Below the pieces are notes generated by a model. That model had not been told where the DNA came from, searched no databases, and saw only the letters and a list, made by a program, of their open reading frames with translations. Below, in pieces: positions 9,144 through 18,251 of a DNA stretch of 64,000 bases; within the stretch, counting starts at the first letter, position 1; each line of letters opens with the position of its first letter. The position numbers and the translations under genes were made by a program. Origin of the DNA: Mesorhizobium amorphae (GTDB lineage: Bacteria > Pseudomonadota > Alphaproteobacteria > Rhizobiales > Rhizobiaceae). The DNA lies in contig NZ_JHQS01000011.1 of assembly GCF_014843845.1 (NCBI RefSeq), positions 123,869 to 187,868 of the forward strand. Reading direction: 5' to 3'.

Positions 9144-10734
9144 CGCTGAACCCTTCGACAGACCCCTGGCTGGCCTGGAGCTGTCGTCGCGACCCGTCTG
9201 GCTGACGGCGGCGCCGCTTTTCCTGACATTGGCGGGTGCAGCCTACGCCGCATGGCTGGCGATCGCGATCGTGCCGACCAATGTCGATGTGTCGTGGCTG
9301 CTGGTCGTGTGCGACCGGCTGCTCGCGGGAGAGCGGCTGAACACGGACATATTGGAGACCAATCCGCCGTTTTCGATCTGGCTTTACATGCCGTTCATGC
9401 TCCTGGAAAAGCTGACCGGCATAGGGGCTGAACTCTGGCTGACGCTCGGTGTCGTCTGTCTCGGTTTGGCCAGCCTGTTCGCTTCCGCTCGAATTCTGGT
9501 CCGCGTCGACCCGGTCTACCGGCAGCCTGGCGTCTTATGGGTATTGCCGGCTGCAGTATTCATGATCCTGTGTTTCCTGCCGGACCAGTTTGGTCAACGC
9601 GAGCAATTCGCACTGATTGGCATCTTGCCCTGGCTGGCGTTGCAGTGCGCGCGCCAGCGGACGCCGGATTTCGTCGCCGGATCGCTTGCCGAGCGCATCC
9701 TGGCCGGACTCAGTGCGGCTGTCATGGTCATGGTCAAACCGCCCCACTTCGCGCTGGCTCTGGTGCTGCCATCGCTGTGTCTTGCATTTCAGCGGCGCTC
9801 CCCAAGACTGCTCTTCGTCACGGAAAACCTCGTCGGCGCAGCGATCGTCGTCGGCTATGTCGCCTGCATTGCGATCTTTGACCGCGCCTACTTCACCGAC
9901 ATCCTGCCCCTTCTCGGGGACGTCTATCTGCCGATCCGCGCCCCGTTCATCGACAATCTGGAAAACTGGCCAAAGGTCGTGCTGCTGCTGTCCGCCGCCA
10001 TCGTCATCGCCATGGGCGGGACGAGGCATGTGCATTGGGACACCAGGATACTGCTGACGAGCGCGCTCGGCCTGGTCATTGCATTCCTGCTCATGGGCAA
10101 GGGCTGGCCGAACCATGCGCTGCCGATGGTGGCGATCACGGTACTTGCGTCAGGCCTTCAGCTCCTGCGGTTTGGTGATTTTCACAAGGCAGGGATCGTG
10201 CGCAGGGCCGCGCTGATCTTCGGCTGCGTGCTCGTGCTGCAAACGACGGTCAGAGCGCAGTATATCGCGTTGGCGGCGGACAACGGGCCGATCGAGCGAT
10301 CGGTCGCGGCAATCCGCGGCACGATCGGGCACCCCACGATCATATCGATTGCCGCTCAGATGCAGGCCGCACACCCCCTGACCCGGTTGGTCGATGGCAG
10401 ATTCATATCGCGCCACCCGGGTGCGTGGATGGTCTCCAAGGCGGAGAAACTTGTGCGCACCGCCGATGATCCCGAACAGAAACAGAGGCTGGAGACCATC
10501 CGCGATCGGACAATCGGCGAGTTCGCCGCCGAGATATCGGCAAGGAAGCCCGATATCGTGCTGTCGGGCCCCGAAGCCGATCCCGCCTGGAATGCGCTCA
10601 TGCTGAGCGACAAGAGGATCGCCGCAGTCTTGAGCGACTATCGTGTGCTGCACACGGAGCCGGCAATCACTGTCTATGTTCGCTCCACCGTAAGTCAGGA
10701 GGCCGAGGGACTTCGGCGCAAGACCTTATGGTGA
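9136..10734 (+). CDS. polytopic membrane protein, probable GT-C glycosyltransferase (copy 1)
   Basis: 532 residues with roughly ten hydrophobic helices up to about residue 390 and a soluble C-terminal region. The first outside loop, VCDRLLAGERLNTDILETNP then PFSIWLYMP, resembles the GT-C/ArnT-type pattern of an acidic residue after helix 1, a G-x-x-x-Y/L-x-D stretch and a PP motif. With GtrB-like and GtrA genes immediately upstream, the simplest role is the transferase that moves a lipid-linked sugar onto a surface polymer. Eight-base overlap with gtrA. Copy 2 at 10849 is a same-length paralogue. Family assignment is inferred; the protein is otherwise hypothetical. Confidence 0.72.
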   Translation: MSSAEPFDRPLAGLELSSRPVWLTAAPLFLTLAGAAYAAWLAIAIVPTNVDVSWLLVVCDRLLAGERLNTDILETNPPFSIWLYMPFMLLEKLTGIGAELWLTLGVVCLGLASLFASARILVRVDPVYRQPGVLWVLPAAVFMILCFLPDQFGQREQFALIGILPWLALQCARQRTPDFVAGSLAERILAGLSAAVMVMVKPPHFALALVLPSLCLAFQRRSPRLLFVTENLVGAAIVVGYVACIAIFDRAYFTDILPLLGDVYLPIRAPFIDNLENWPKVVLLLSAAIVIAMGGTRHVHWDTRILLTSALGLVIAFLLMGKGWPNHALPMVAITVLASGLQLLRFGDFHKAGIVRRAALIFGCVLVLQTTVRAQYIALAADNGPIERSVAAIRGTIGHPTIISIAAQMQAAHPLTRLVDGRFISRHPGAWMVSKAEKLVRTADDPEQKQRLETIRDRTIGEFAAEISARKPDIVLSGPEADPAWNALMLSDKRIAAVLSDYRVLHTEPAITVYVRSTVSQEAEGLRRKTLW

Positions 10735-10856
10735 GCCTGGCGATCATCTTACTCACCGAGAACCGGGGTATGGCCGCTGCGGTCGTTATAACCGGCATCG
10801 CCGCGCCTTTGGCGAATTCCATCACGCTCGACCGCCGGGCGTTCCGCCATGTCTAG
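10728..10856 (+). pseudogene. gtrA 3'-end relic, open for 42 codons between the two GT-C-like genes
   Basis: An ATG at 10728, overlapping the end of copy 1, opens a 42-codon frame ending at the TAG at 10854-10856. Its product (LLTENRGMAAAVV, TGIAAPLANSITL, FRHV) aligns with the last 40 or so residues of GtrA (LLTEKLGMPAAVPVV, TCIAVPLVNYIVL, FRNV), with two codons deleted. Its stop overlaps the next ATG by eight bases, exactly as intact gtrA overlaps copy 1. It is best explained as the junction of a tandem duplication of about 1.7 kb. It may persist as a coupling leader, since an AGGAGG lies upstream at about 10698. Confidence 0.8.
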
Positions 10857-12447
10857 GGTGGAACCGTTCGACAAGCCCATGGCGCACACGGCGCCGGCGA
10901 CGCTGCCCCTCTGGGTGACAGTGGTGCCGCTCTTCCTGACGTTGGCGGTGGCCGCCTACGCGGCATGGCTGGCGCTCGTGGTCGTGCCGACCAATGTCGA
11001 TGTGTCGTGGCTGCTGGTCGTCTGCGACCGGCTGCTGAACGGCGAGCGGCTGAACGTCGACCTCATGGAGGTCAATCCGCCGTTCTCGATCTGGCTCTAC
11101 ATGCCATTCATGCTCCTGGAACGGCTGGTCGGTGGCCGCGCCGAACTGTGGCTGGCCCTCGGCGTGATCGGCGCCGGACTGGCCAGCCTTGCCATCTCCG
11201 CCCGCATCCTGGCGCGCGCCGATTCGGCCTATCGCCAGCCCCGCGCGCTCTGGGCGCTGCCGGCCGCACTCTTTGTCCTGCTCTGCTTCCACCCCGGCGA
11301 ATTCGGCCAGCGCGAGCATTTCGCGACGATCGCAATCCTGCCCTGGATCGCGCTTCAATGCGCTCGCCAGCGGGCGCCGGGGTTTGCCGCCGGCACGGGT
11401 TGGGAACAGGTCGTCGCAGGCGTCTGCGCGGCCATCGTGGTGATGGTCAAGCCGCCGCATTTCGCGCTGGCCTTTGCCTTGCCCGCCATCTGCCTGGCAT
11501 TCCAGCGCCGATCCCTGAAACCGCTGTTCGTCGTCGAAAACATCGTCGGCGCCGCGATCGTTGCTCTTTACATCTCCTATGTCGTGATTTTTCAAACGAC
11601 ATTCCTGACCGAGATCCTGCCGTTTCTGCGAGACGTCTATCTGCCGGCGCGCGCGCCCTGGCTGGCTCTGCTTTCGACCTGGCCGCGTTTGCTGCTCTTT
11701 TTCGCGGCGGCGACGGTGCTTCTGGCCGGCGGTTTCAGGCAGATGCATTGGGACGCCAAAATCCTGTTGCTAGCCGCGCTTGGCTTCGTTCCAGCCTTCC
11801 TGATCATGGGCAAGGGCTGGCCAAATCATGCCTTGCCGATGATGGTTCTCGGCATTTTCGCCTTTGGCGTGCAATTGCTACGCGCGGGCGACAATGGCCG
11901 GGTGAAGCCGGTCGGCTGGCTCGCCGCCGCCCTTGGCGGCTTCCTCATATTGCAGACCTCGGCCGGTATCCAGCGGCTTTTCCTAATCGCCGACAACGGG
12001 GCAATCGAGCGGTCCGTCGCCTCGATCCAGCGCATCGGCCCAAAGCCGACGATCACGTCGCTTGCAGCCCGGCTGCAGGTGGCCCACCCCCTCGCCAGGC
12101 TGGTCAATGGCGACTTTGTCTCGCGCTATCCCGCGGCCTGGGCCGTCTACAACGCCAACCTGCTCGCCGCCAGCACCGATGATCCGGGGCAGCGGTACCG
12201 GCTGGAAGCCATCCGCGACGAGATCATCGGGCAATTGGCGTCGGAGATCGCCGCCAAGAAACCGGACATCGTGCTATACAGCGCCGGGACCGGGAAGCTC
12301 TGGGACGATCTCATGCTGCGCGATCCGCGGATCGCGCTTGTGCTGCAGCAATACGAGGTCCTGCATCGCGAGCCGACAGTCACCGTCTATGTGCGCAGCA
12401 GTAGGATTTCCACTCTCCAGGCCGGCACCGAACACGCTTCAAAGTAA
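10849..12447 (+). CDS. polytopic membrane protein, probable GT-C glycosyltransferase (copy 2)
   Basis: 532 residues, identical in length to copy 1. Most of the first 120 residues match, including TNVDVSWLLVVCDRLL, GERLN, NPPFSIWLYMPFMLLE, and later FLIMGKGWPNHALPM. The C-terminal halves diverge more, which suggests altered acceptor or donor specificity. Membrane topology is the same as copy 1. It is last in the cassette; a GGCCCG/CGGGCC hairpin lies downstream near 12456-12478, before the convergent alkB. Function is inferred as for copy 1. Confidence 0.72.
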   Translation: MSRVEPFDKPMAHTAPATLPLWVTVVPLFLTLAVAAYAAWLALVVVPTNVDVSWLLVVCDRLLNGERLNVDLMEVNPPFSIWLYMPFMLLERLVGGRAELWLALGVIGAGLASLAISARILARADSAYRQPRALWALPAALFVLLCFHPGEFGQREHFATIAILPWIALQCARQRAPGFAAGTGWEQVVAGVCAAIVVMVKPPHFALAFALPAICLAFQRRSLKPLFVVENIVGAAIVALYISYVVIFQTTFLTEILPFLRDVYLPARAPWLALLSTWPRLLLFFAAATVLLAGGFRQMHWDAKILLLAALGFVPAFLIMGKGWPNHALPMMVLGIFAFGVQLLRAGDNGRVKPVGWLAAALGGFLILQTSAGIQRLFLIADNGAIERSVASIQRIGPKPTITSLAARLQVAHPLARLVNGDFVSRYPAAWAVYNANLLAASTDDPGQRYRLEAIRDEIIGQLASEIAAKKPDIVLYSAGTGKLWDDLMLRDPRIALVLQQYEVLHREPTVTVYVRSSRISTLQAGTEHASK

Positions 12448-12485
12448 GCCAGTGTCAGGGCCCGAGACGCCCCGGCGCCGGGCCA

Positions 12486-13103
12486 TCACGCCGGCAGGGT
12501 CACCCGCCGCAGCGTCAGATTTATCCGGCCGCCATTCTTGAGCAGCGCTGAGGTCGACGGATAGATCCGGTCGACGCCATGGAAGCAGAGGCGGCCCTCG
12601 CCGCCGAGCACGACGACATCGCCGCTCTTCAGCCTGACCGATCGGGTCGCCCCGTCGCGCGTCGTCTGGCCGACGCGGAACAGGCAGTCGTCGCCCAATG
12701 ACACGGAGACGACGGGGGCGGAGAAATCCGCCTCATCGCGGTCCTGGTGCAAACCCATTTTGGCCTCGCTCGAATAGAAATTGACGAGACAGGCCTGCGG
12801 CGGATGCGGATAAGCCGCTACCTCTTGCCACAATTGCAGCAACGCGTCCGGAATCGGCGGCCATGGCAATCCGGTCGCCGGATGCGCCGCTTGATAGCGA
12901 TAGCCTTGCTGCATGTCGGTGACCCAGCCGAGCGGACCGCAATTGGTCATGCGCACGCTCATCTCCTTGCCGGTGCGCGGCATCGCCGGCACGAACAAGG
13001 GTGCGGCCTGCACCACCTTCCTGATCTCCTCGACCAGCGCTTCCTGCGCGGCACGCGGCAGGTAGCCGGGCATATGGCGCACGCCTTTGGGCAAAACGAG
13101 CAT
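12486..13103 (-). CDS. alkB: AlkB-type alpha-ketoglutarate-dependent dioxygenase
   Basis: Fe(II)/2-oxoglutarate oxygenase that repairs alkylated bases in nucleic acids by oxidative demethylation. The 205-residue protein has the iron triad: His119 and Asp121 in GLHQDRDE and His175 in CFHGVDRI. The 2-oxoglutarate-binding Arg193 and the AlkB-specific Arg199 lie in RINLTLRR, and VNFYSSEAKMG is the usual nucleotide-recognition region. It is a stand-alone gene convergent with the sugar cassette. The exact AlkB subgroup cannot be decided. Confidence 0.93.
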   Translation of the reverse strand: MLVLPKGVRHMPGYLPRAAQEALVEEIRKVVQAAPLFVPAMPRTGKEMSVRMTNCGPLGWVTDMQQGYRYQAAHPATGLPWPPIPDALLQLWQEVAAYPHPPQACLVNFYSSEAKMGLHQDRDEADFSAPVVSVSLGDDCLFRVGQTTRDGATRSVRLKSGDVVVLGGEGRLCFHGVDRIYPSTSALLKNGGRINLTLRRVTLPA

Positions 13104-13155
13104 CAGAGTTTGCGCCTCATCCGGTTTGTCCGGCGGAGAATGCCATCCTCAGAAG

Positions 13156-13181
13156 AAAGCGGCGACCCGAAAGCCGCTTTT
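13156..13181. terminator. bidirectional hairpin between alkB and arfB
   Basis: Perfect 8-bp inverted repeat AAAGCGGC (13156-13163) and GCCGCTTT (13173-13180), with a nine-base loop. It lies 18 bases beyond the arfB stop. On the minus strand it is followed by TTTCTTC, giving a plausible intrinsic terminator for arfB. Confidence 0.55.
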
Positions 13182-13197
13182 GCCGGGCAAGACAACC

Positions 13198-13635
13198 TCA
13201 GTCGTCACCGACGCGGCCGCGCAGCTTCTTCACCGTGGAGCGCCCAGCCTTGGTTTTCAGCCTGCGTTCGACGGCGCCCTTGGACGGCCTGGTCTTCTTG
13301 CGCGGCGGCGGTGGCGGCTCGGCCGCCTTGGCCACGAGAGCCGTCAGCCTGGCGCGCGCGTCCGCCCGGTTCTGCTCCTGCGTGCGGAAGCGCCCGGCCT
13401 CGATGACGACGACCCCGTCCTTGGTGGCGCGCTGGCCGGCGAGTTTTATGGTCCTTTCGCGCACGCGCTCCGACAGGCCCTGCGCGTTGGCGGCGTCGAA
13501 GCGCAGCTGCACCGCGGTCGCCACCTTGTTGACGTTCTGGCCGCCTGGGCCGGACGAGCGGATGAAATCCTCGTGCAGGTCGCCCGGATGGATTGTCGCC
13601 TCGTCGGCAATGATGATTTTTTCGTCGGCATTCAT
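13198..13635 (-). CDS. arfB: alternative ribosome-rescue factor / peptidyl-tRNA hydrolase ArfB
   Basis: Class I release-factor-like hydrolase that frees peptidyl-tRNA from stalled ribosomes without a stop codon. The 145-residue protein has the catalytic GGQ at 31-33 within SSGPGGQNVNKVAT and a basic C-terminal tail (KKTRPSKGAVERRLKTKAGR) that in ArfB threads into the empty mRNA channel. The length and lack of a codon-recognition domain distinguish it from RF1/RF2. The start at 13635 is chosen because it gives the family's usual short N-terminus; the frame is open further upstream. Confidence 0.93.
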   Translation of the reverse strand: MNADEKIIIADEATIHPGDLHEDFIRSSGPGGQNVNKVATAVQLRFDAANAQGLSERVRERTIKLAGQRATKDGVVVIEAGRFRTQEQNRADARARLTALVAKAAEPPPPPRKKTRPSKGAVERRLKTKAGRSTVKKLRGRVGDD

Positions 13636-13658
13636 GCCGCAGTCATGACGCGGCGAGA

Positions 13659-13691
13659 CAAAAAAGAAAAGACCCGACCGAAGCCGGGTCT
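13659..13691 (-). terminator. intrinsic terminator of pckA
   Basis: On the minus strand the inverted repeat AGACCCG...CGGGTCT (arms at 13685-13691 and 13670-13676) is followed by TTTCTTTTTT. It lies about 27 bases downstream of the pckA stop. This is a classical rho-independent terminator. Confidence 0.75.
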
Positions 13692-13717
13692 CGATACGCA
13701 GGCGGATGCCGAAAGCG

Positions 13718-15319
13718 CTATTCCGCGGCTTCCTGCAGGCGCGGCGCCGCGCCCATGATCGTTGCATCGACATGGGCTTCGAACTTCTCGAAATTGGTGG
13801 CGAACATGCCGACCAGCCTTGCCGCCTGCCGGTCATAGGCCGGCTTGTCGGCCCAGGTCGAACGGGGATCGAGAATGGCGCTGTCGACGCCGGCAACCGC
13901 CACCGGCACCGCGAAACCGAAATTGGCGTCGGTGCGAAAATCGGCTGATTTCAGCGAGCCGTCGAGTGCGGCTGCGAGCAGCGCCCGCGTCACCTTGATC
14001 GGCATGCGGCGACCGGTGCCGTGGGCGCCACCGGTCCAGCCGGTGTTGACCAGCCAGCAATCGGCGTCGTGGCCGGCGATCAGGTCGCGCAGCAGATTGC
14101 CGTATTCCGACGGATGGCGCGGCATGAACGGCGCGCCGAAGCAGGTCGAGAACGTCGCTTCCGGTTCGATGACGCCCTTTTCGGTGCCGGCCACCTTGGC
14201 CGTGTAGCCGGAGAGGAAATGGTACATCGCCTGCGCCGGCGTCAGCCTGGCGATCGGCGGCATCACGCCGAAGGCGTCGGCGGTCAGCATGATGATGTTC
14301 CTGGGATGGCTGGCGCGGCCCGTCTTGCTGGCGTTGGGGATGAAGTCGAGCGGGTAGGCGCAGCGCGTGTTTTCGGTGAGGCTGCCGTCGTCGAAATCCG
14401 GCACGCGGTCGGCGCCGAGCACGACATTCTCCAGCACGGTGCCGAAGCGCCGCGTGGTGGCGAATATCTCCGGCTCGGCCTCAGCCGAAAGCCTGATCGT
14501 CTTGGCGTAGCAGCCGCCCTCGAAATTGAAGATGCCGTGCGGACCCCAGCCATGCTCGTCGTCGCCGATCAGCGTGCGCGAGGGATCGGCCGACAGCGTC
14601 GTCTTGCCGGTGCCCGACAGGCCGAAGAACACCGCCGCGTCGCCGGCAGGCCCTTCATTGGCCGAGCAATGCATCGGCATCACGCCTTTCGCCGGCAGCA
14701 GGTAGTTGAGCATGGTGAAGACCGACTTCTTCATCTCGCCGGCATAGGAGGTGCCGCCGATCAGCACGATCTTGCGCGTGAGATCGACCGCGATCACCGT
14801 CTCGGTGCGGGTACCGTGGCGGGCCGGATCGGCGCGGAAGGACGGCAGGTCGATGATGGTCATTTCGGGTACGAAATGCTCGAGCTCGTCGGCTTCAGGG
14901 CGGATCAGCAGATTGCGGATGAACAGCGAATGCCAGGCGAATTCGGTGATCACCCTGGTCGGCAGCTTCAGTTCGGCATCGGCGCCGCCGACCAGATCCT
15001 GGACATAGAGGTCCTTGTCTGCCGCATGGGTGCGGAAATCGGCAAGCAGCGTGTCGAACTCAGCCGGTGAAATCGCCTTGTTGTTGTCCCACCAGACATG
15101 CGGCGCGGTCGTCGCGTCGCGGACGACGAACTTGTCCTTCGGCGAGCGGCCGGTGTGCTGGCCGGTCTCGGCGACGAGCGCGCCATGGGCGGTGAGCCGG
15201 GCCTCGCCGCGGCCGATCGCCTCCTCGTAGAGTGCCGCGGCGCTAAAATTATAGCGCACCACACCGGTGGTCTCGAGATCGATCTTGCATGCGGGATTGC
15301 GTTTGCCGGCTTCCGACAT
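13718..15319 (-). CDS. pckA: phosphoenolpyruvate carboxykinase (ATP) PckA
   Basis: Converts oxaloacetate and ATP to phosphoenolpyruvate and CO2, the first step of gluconeogenesis from dicarboxylates. The 533-residue length fits the ATP-type family. Seen: [23 protein letters not shown], the kinase-1a P-loop GLSGTGKTT (233-241) and [11 protein letters not shown]. Start at 15319 ([10 protein letters not shown]); the frame is open further upstream without a better start. It is divergent from chvI, and LacI-like operator sequences lie upstream. A monocistronic unit with its own terminator. Confidence 0.97.
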   Translation of the reverse strand: MSEAGKRNPACKIDLETTGVVRYNFSAAALYEEAIGRGEARLTAHGALVAETGQHTGRSPKDKFVVRDATTAPHVWWDNNKAISPAEFDTLLADFRTHAADKDLYVQDLVGGADAELKLPTRVITEFAWHSLFIRNLLIRPEADELEHFVPEMTIIDLPSFRADPARHGTRTETVIAVDLTRKIVLIGGTSYAGEMKKSVFTMLNYLLPAKGVMPMHCSANEGPAGDAAVFFGLSGTGKTTLSADPSRTLIGDDEHGWGPHGIFNFEGGCYAKTIRLSAEAEPEIFATTRRFGTVLENVVLGADRVPDFDDGSLTENTRCAYPLDFIPNASKTGRASHPRNIIMLTADAFGVMPPIARLTPAQAMYHFLSGYTAKVAGTEKGVIEPEATFSTCFGAPFMPRHPSEYGNLLRDLIAGHDADCWLVNTGWTGGAHGTGRRMPIKVTRALLAAALDGSLKSADFRTDANFGFAVPVAVAGVDSAILDPRSTWADKPAYDRQAARLVGMFATNFEKFEAHVDATIMGAAPRLQEAAE

Positions 15320-15645
15320 CAAGTGTCCCTTCTGTGATTTGCCGCGTCCTGGCCGGTGAATTACCGGTGCCCCGCGAAGGAGGCTGAGACGGTCAGAACC
15401 AGAAAACACGAATGATATCAAATCTTTAATCGATTTAAAAATTTTGAAAGTTGTTTAAATCGTTTATATGTGCAAAAAAGCCTGATGGTTGCCCAAAGGA
15501 TTGGCAGTCGTCGATCGTCCAATCCGCGTAGGGGTGCGATAGTGGCCGCCGGTATACCGTCCGTGACAGCGGGCGGAGCCTATGCCACATTTTGTACCTA
15601 ATTTGTCCTGCAAAAGCCCCTTCTCTACGAAAGAAGGGACAGCTC
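15320..15645. promoter_or_regulatory. divergent pckA/chvI intergenic region with LacI-type operator-like sites
   Basis: No gene is seen in these 326 bases. The stretch 15410-15472 is strikingly AT-rich for this genome. It contains TTTAATCGATTTAAA (15425-15439), whose core AATCGATT is palindromic around a central CG, and TTTAAATCGTTTATA (15454-15468). Central-CG palindromes are typical of LacI/GalR operators. In Sinorhizobium meliloti the LacI-type protein PckR represses pckA, so these are candidate PckR sites. The chvI-proximal part (15480-15640) shows no clear signal apart from a GAAGGGA ribosome-binding site before 15646. Confidence 0.45.
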
Positions 15646-16365
15646 ATGAGGGAGCCGCTTGAAATGGCAACAATCGCGCTTGTCGATGACGACCGCAACA
15701 TTCTGACGTCTGTGTCGATTGCCCTCGAATCGGAGGGCTACCGCGTCGAGACCTATACGGATGGGGCGTCAGCGCTGGAAGGCCTGGCGGCGCGGCCACC
15801 GAATCTCGCCATCCTCGACATCAAGATGCCGCGCATGGACGGCATGGAGCTGCTGCGCCGGATGCGCCAGAAATCCGATCTGCCGGTGATCTTCCTGACC
15901 TCGAAGGACGACGAGATCGATGAGCTGTTCGGCCTCAAGATGGGCGCCGACGACTTCATCCGCAAACCGTTCTCGCAGCGTCTTCTGGTCGAGCGGGTGC
16001 GCGCGGTGCTTCGCCGCACCAGCGCCCGCGAGGCGGCGGCCAAGGCGCCCAGCCAGCAGGCCCGCTCGCTGGAACGCGGCCAGCTGGTCATGGACCAGGA
16101 GCGCCACACCTGCACCTGGAAGGGCGAGCCGGTGACGTTGACCGTGACCGAGTTCCTGATCCTGCATTCGCTGGCGCAGCGTCCGGGCGTGGTAAAAAGC
16201 CGTGATGCGCTGATGGATTCGGCCTATGATGAACAGGTCTATGTCGACGACCGCACCATCGACAGCCACATCAAGCGGCTGCGCAAGAAGTTCAAGGCCG
16301 TCGACGACGACTTCGAGATGATCGAAACCCTTTACGGAGTCGGATACCGGTTCCGCGAGGCATAA
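15646..16365 (+). CDS. chvI: two-component response regulator ChvI
   Basis: OmpR/PhoB-type regulator paired with ChvG; in rhizobia and Agrobacterium it controls envelope, exopolysaccharide and acid-response genes. The 239-residue protein has a receiver domain with acidic pocket DDD (14-16), phospho-acceptor Asp58 in [13 protein letters not shown], the conserved [14 protein letters not shown] and a Lys in FIRKPFSQ. The winged-helix output domain ends in [16 protein letters not shown] and YGVGYRF. The start at 15646 follows GAAGGGA; an in-frame ATG at 15664 is an alternative. Confidence 0.95.
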   Translation: MREPLEMATIALVDDDRNILTSVSIALESEGYRVETYTDGASALEGLAARPPNLAILDIKMPRMDGMELLRRMRQKSDLPVIFLTSKDDEIDELFGLKMGADDFIRKPFSQRLLVERVRAVLRRTSAREAAAKAPSQQARSLERGQLVMDQERHTCTWKGEPVTLTVTEFLILHSLAQRPGVVKSRDALMDSAYDEQVYVDDRTIDSHIKRLRKKFKAVDDDFEMIETLYGVGYRFREA

Positions 16366-16369
16366 ATTA

Positions 16370-16417
16370 ATGCATGTCGCCCAAAAGTGGTCCCGGTTTT
16401 GGGGCAACGACATGCAT
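16370..16417. repeat. palindromic intergenic repeat between chvI and chvG
   Basis: A 48-bp element with perfect 10-bp arms ATGCATGTCG and CGACATGCAT around a core containing CCCAAAAGTGG and CGGTTTTGGGG. It matches the short palindromic repeats scattered through Mesorhizobium intergenic regions. It sits four bases after chvI, within the presumed chvI-chvG transcript, where its hairpin could stabilise or attenuate the message. Confidence 0.75.
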
Positions 16418-16449
16418 CAAAACCAGGACTAGGCGGGAGCTGCTATTCG

Positions 16450-18234
16450 ATGGCAGTGGACGTAGAGCGGAGCAGAAGGGCGGGCGCTGCCAGGCGCCCG
16501 TCGCGGATTCTGCCCGCATTCCTGTCGAAGATCACCGTGCCGATGCGCCGTTTCCTCGGCCATCACATCTTTTCCAGCCTGACCCGGCGCATCCTGTTCC
16601 TCAACCTTGCCGGGCTGGCCGTGCTGGTCACCGGTATTCTCTACCTCAACACCTTCCGCGACGGGCTGATCGATGCCCGTGTCGAAAGCCTGATGACGCA
16701 GGGCGAGATCATCGCCGGCGCGATCGCGGCGTCGGCAACGGTCGAAACCGATTCGATCAGCATCGATCCGGAAAAGCTGCTGGAGCTGCAGGCCGGCGAA
16801 AGCCTCGGACCCGGCTCCGACCAGCTCGACAATCTGGATTTCCCGATCAATCCGGAGCGCGTCGCGCCGGTGCTGAGAAGGCTGATCTCGCCGACGCGCA
16901 CGCGCGCCCGCATCTACGACCGCGACGCCAACCTGCTGCTCGATTCGCGCCATCTCTATTCGCGCGGCCAGATCCTGCGCTACGACCTGCCGCCGGTCGA
17001 CGAGGAGGAACCGGACCTTTTGGAGCGGGTGCAGAAATTCGTCTTCGACTTCTTCCGCAACACCGACCTGCCGGTCTACCACGAACAGCCGGGCGGCAAT
17101 GGTGCGGCTTTCCCCGAAGTGGTCAAGGCGCTGACCGGCAGCCCGTCGACCATCGTGCGGATCAGCGAGCAGGGCGAGCAGATCGTTTCGGTCGCCGTGC
17201 CGATCCAGCGCTTCCGCGCCGTGCTCGGCGTGCTGATGCTGTCGACCGAGGGCGGCGACATCGACAAGATCGTCGCTGCCGAGCGCAAGGCGATCCTGCG
17301 CGTCTTCGGCATCGCCGCACTCGTCACCGCCATCCTGTCGATGCTGCTTGCCTCGACCATCGCCAATCCGCTCAGGCGGCTGTCAGCCGCTGCCGTGCGG
17401 GTGCGGCGCGGCGTCAAGAACCGCGAGGAAATCCCCGACTTTTCCGACCGCCAGGACGAGATCGGCAATCTGTCGATCGCCGTACGCGACATGACCAATG
17501 CGCTCTATGCCCGCATCGAGGCGATCGAGAGTTTCGCGGCCGACGTCTCGCATGAATTGAAGAACCCGCTGACGTCGCTGCGCAGCGCCGTGGAGACTCT
17601 ACCTTTGGCGAAGAATGACAATTCACGCGCGCGTCTGATGGAGATCATCCAGCACGATGTCCGCCGGCTTGACCGGCTGATCACCGACATTTCCGACGCC
17701 TCCCGGCTGGACGCGGAGCTCGCGCGCGAAGACGCCGGGACCGTCGACCTGAAGAAGTTCATCACCGATCTCGTCGCCGTGTCGCGCGAGGCGACTCGCA
17801 ACAAGAAGGCGGTCGAGATCGAGTTCAAGGTCGCCAAGCTGCCGCAGGGCGTCAAAGGCTATTTCGTCACCGGCCACGACCTCAGGATCGGCCAGGTCAT
17901 CACCAATCTGATCGAGAATGCCCGCTCCTTCGTGCCGGAAGACCATGGCCACATCGCCATTTCGCTGGCGCGCGCCGGCAAGGTCAACATCGTCACCGTC
18001 GACGACAACGGTCCCGGCATCCGGGCCGACAACATCGACCGCATCTTCGAGCGCTTCTACACCGACCGACCGGCCGGCGAAGCCTTCGGCCAGAATTCGG
18101 GCCTCGGCCTGTCGATCAGCCGGCAGATCGTCGAGGCGCATGGCGGCACGCTGACGGCCGAGAACATCCCTGGCACCAAGCCCGGCGAGATCAAGGGTGC
18201 GCGCTTCGTCGTCACCTTGCCGGCCGAAGGCTGA
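16450..18234 (+). CDS. chvG: sensor histidine kinase ChvG (ExoS)
   Basis: Inner-membrane sensor kinase for ChvI. The 594-residue protein has a cytoplasmic basic N-terminus, one membrane helix at about 45-65 (ILFLNLAGLAVLVTGILYL), a periplasmic domain, a second helix at about 285-305 and a HAMP linker. The DHp H-box has His368 in VSHELKNPLT. The ATPase motifs are intact: NLIENARSF, DDNGPGI and GLGLSIS. It starts at 16450 after GGGAG. The chvI-chvG pair lies beside hprK, a conserved alphaproteobacterial order. Confidence 0.94.
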   Translation: MAVDVERSRRAGAARRPSRILPAFLSKITVPMRRFLGHHIFSSLTRRILFLNLAGLAVLVTGILYLNTFRDGLIDARVESLMTQGEIIAGAIAASATVETDSISIDPEKLLELQAGESLGPGSDQLDNLDFPINPERVAPVLRRLISPTRTRARIYDRDANLLLDSRHLYSRGQILRYDLPPVDEEEPDLLERVQKFVFDFFRNTDLPVYHEQPGGNGAAFPEVVKALTGSPSTIVRISEQGEQIVSVAVPIQRFRAVLGVLMLSTEGGDIDKIVAAERKAILRVFGIAALVTAILSMLLASTIANPLRRLSAAAVRVRRGVKNREEIPDFSDRQDEIGNLSIAVRDMTNALYARIEAIESFAADVSHELKNPLTSLRSAVETLPLAKNDNSRARLMEIIQHDVRRLDRLITDISDASRLDAELAREDAGTVDLKKFITDLVAVSREATRNKKAVEIEFKVAKLPQGVKGYFVTGHDLRIGQVITNLIENARSFVPEDHGHIAISLARAGKVNIVTVDDNGPGIRADNIDRIFERFYTDRPAGEAFGQNSGLGLSISRQIVEAHGGTLTAENIPGTKPGEIKGARFVVTLPAEG

Positions 18235-18251
18235 CCGGTCCGAACACGATC

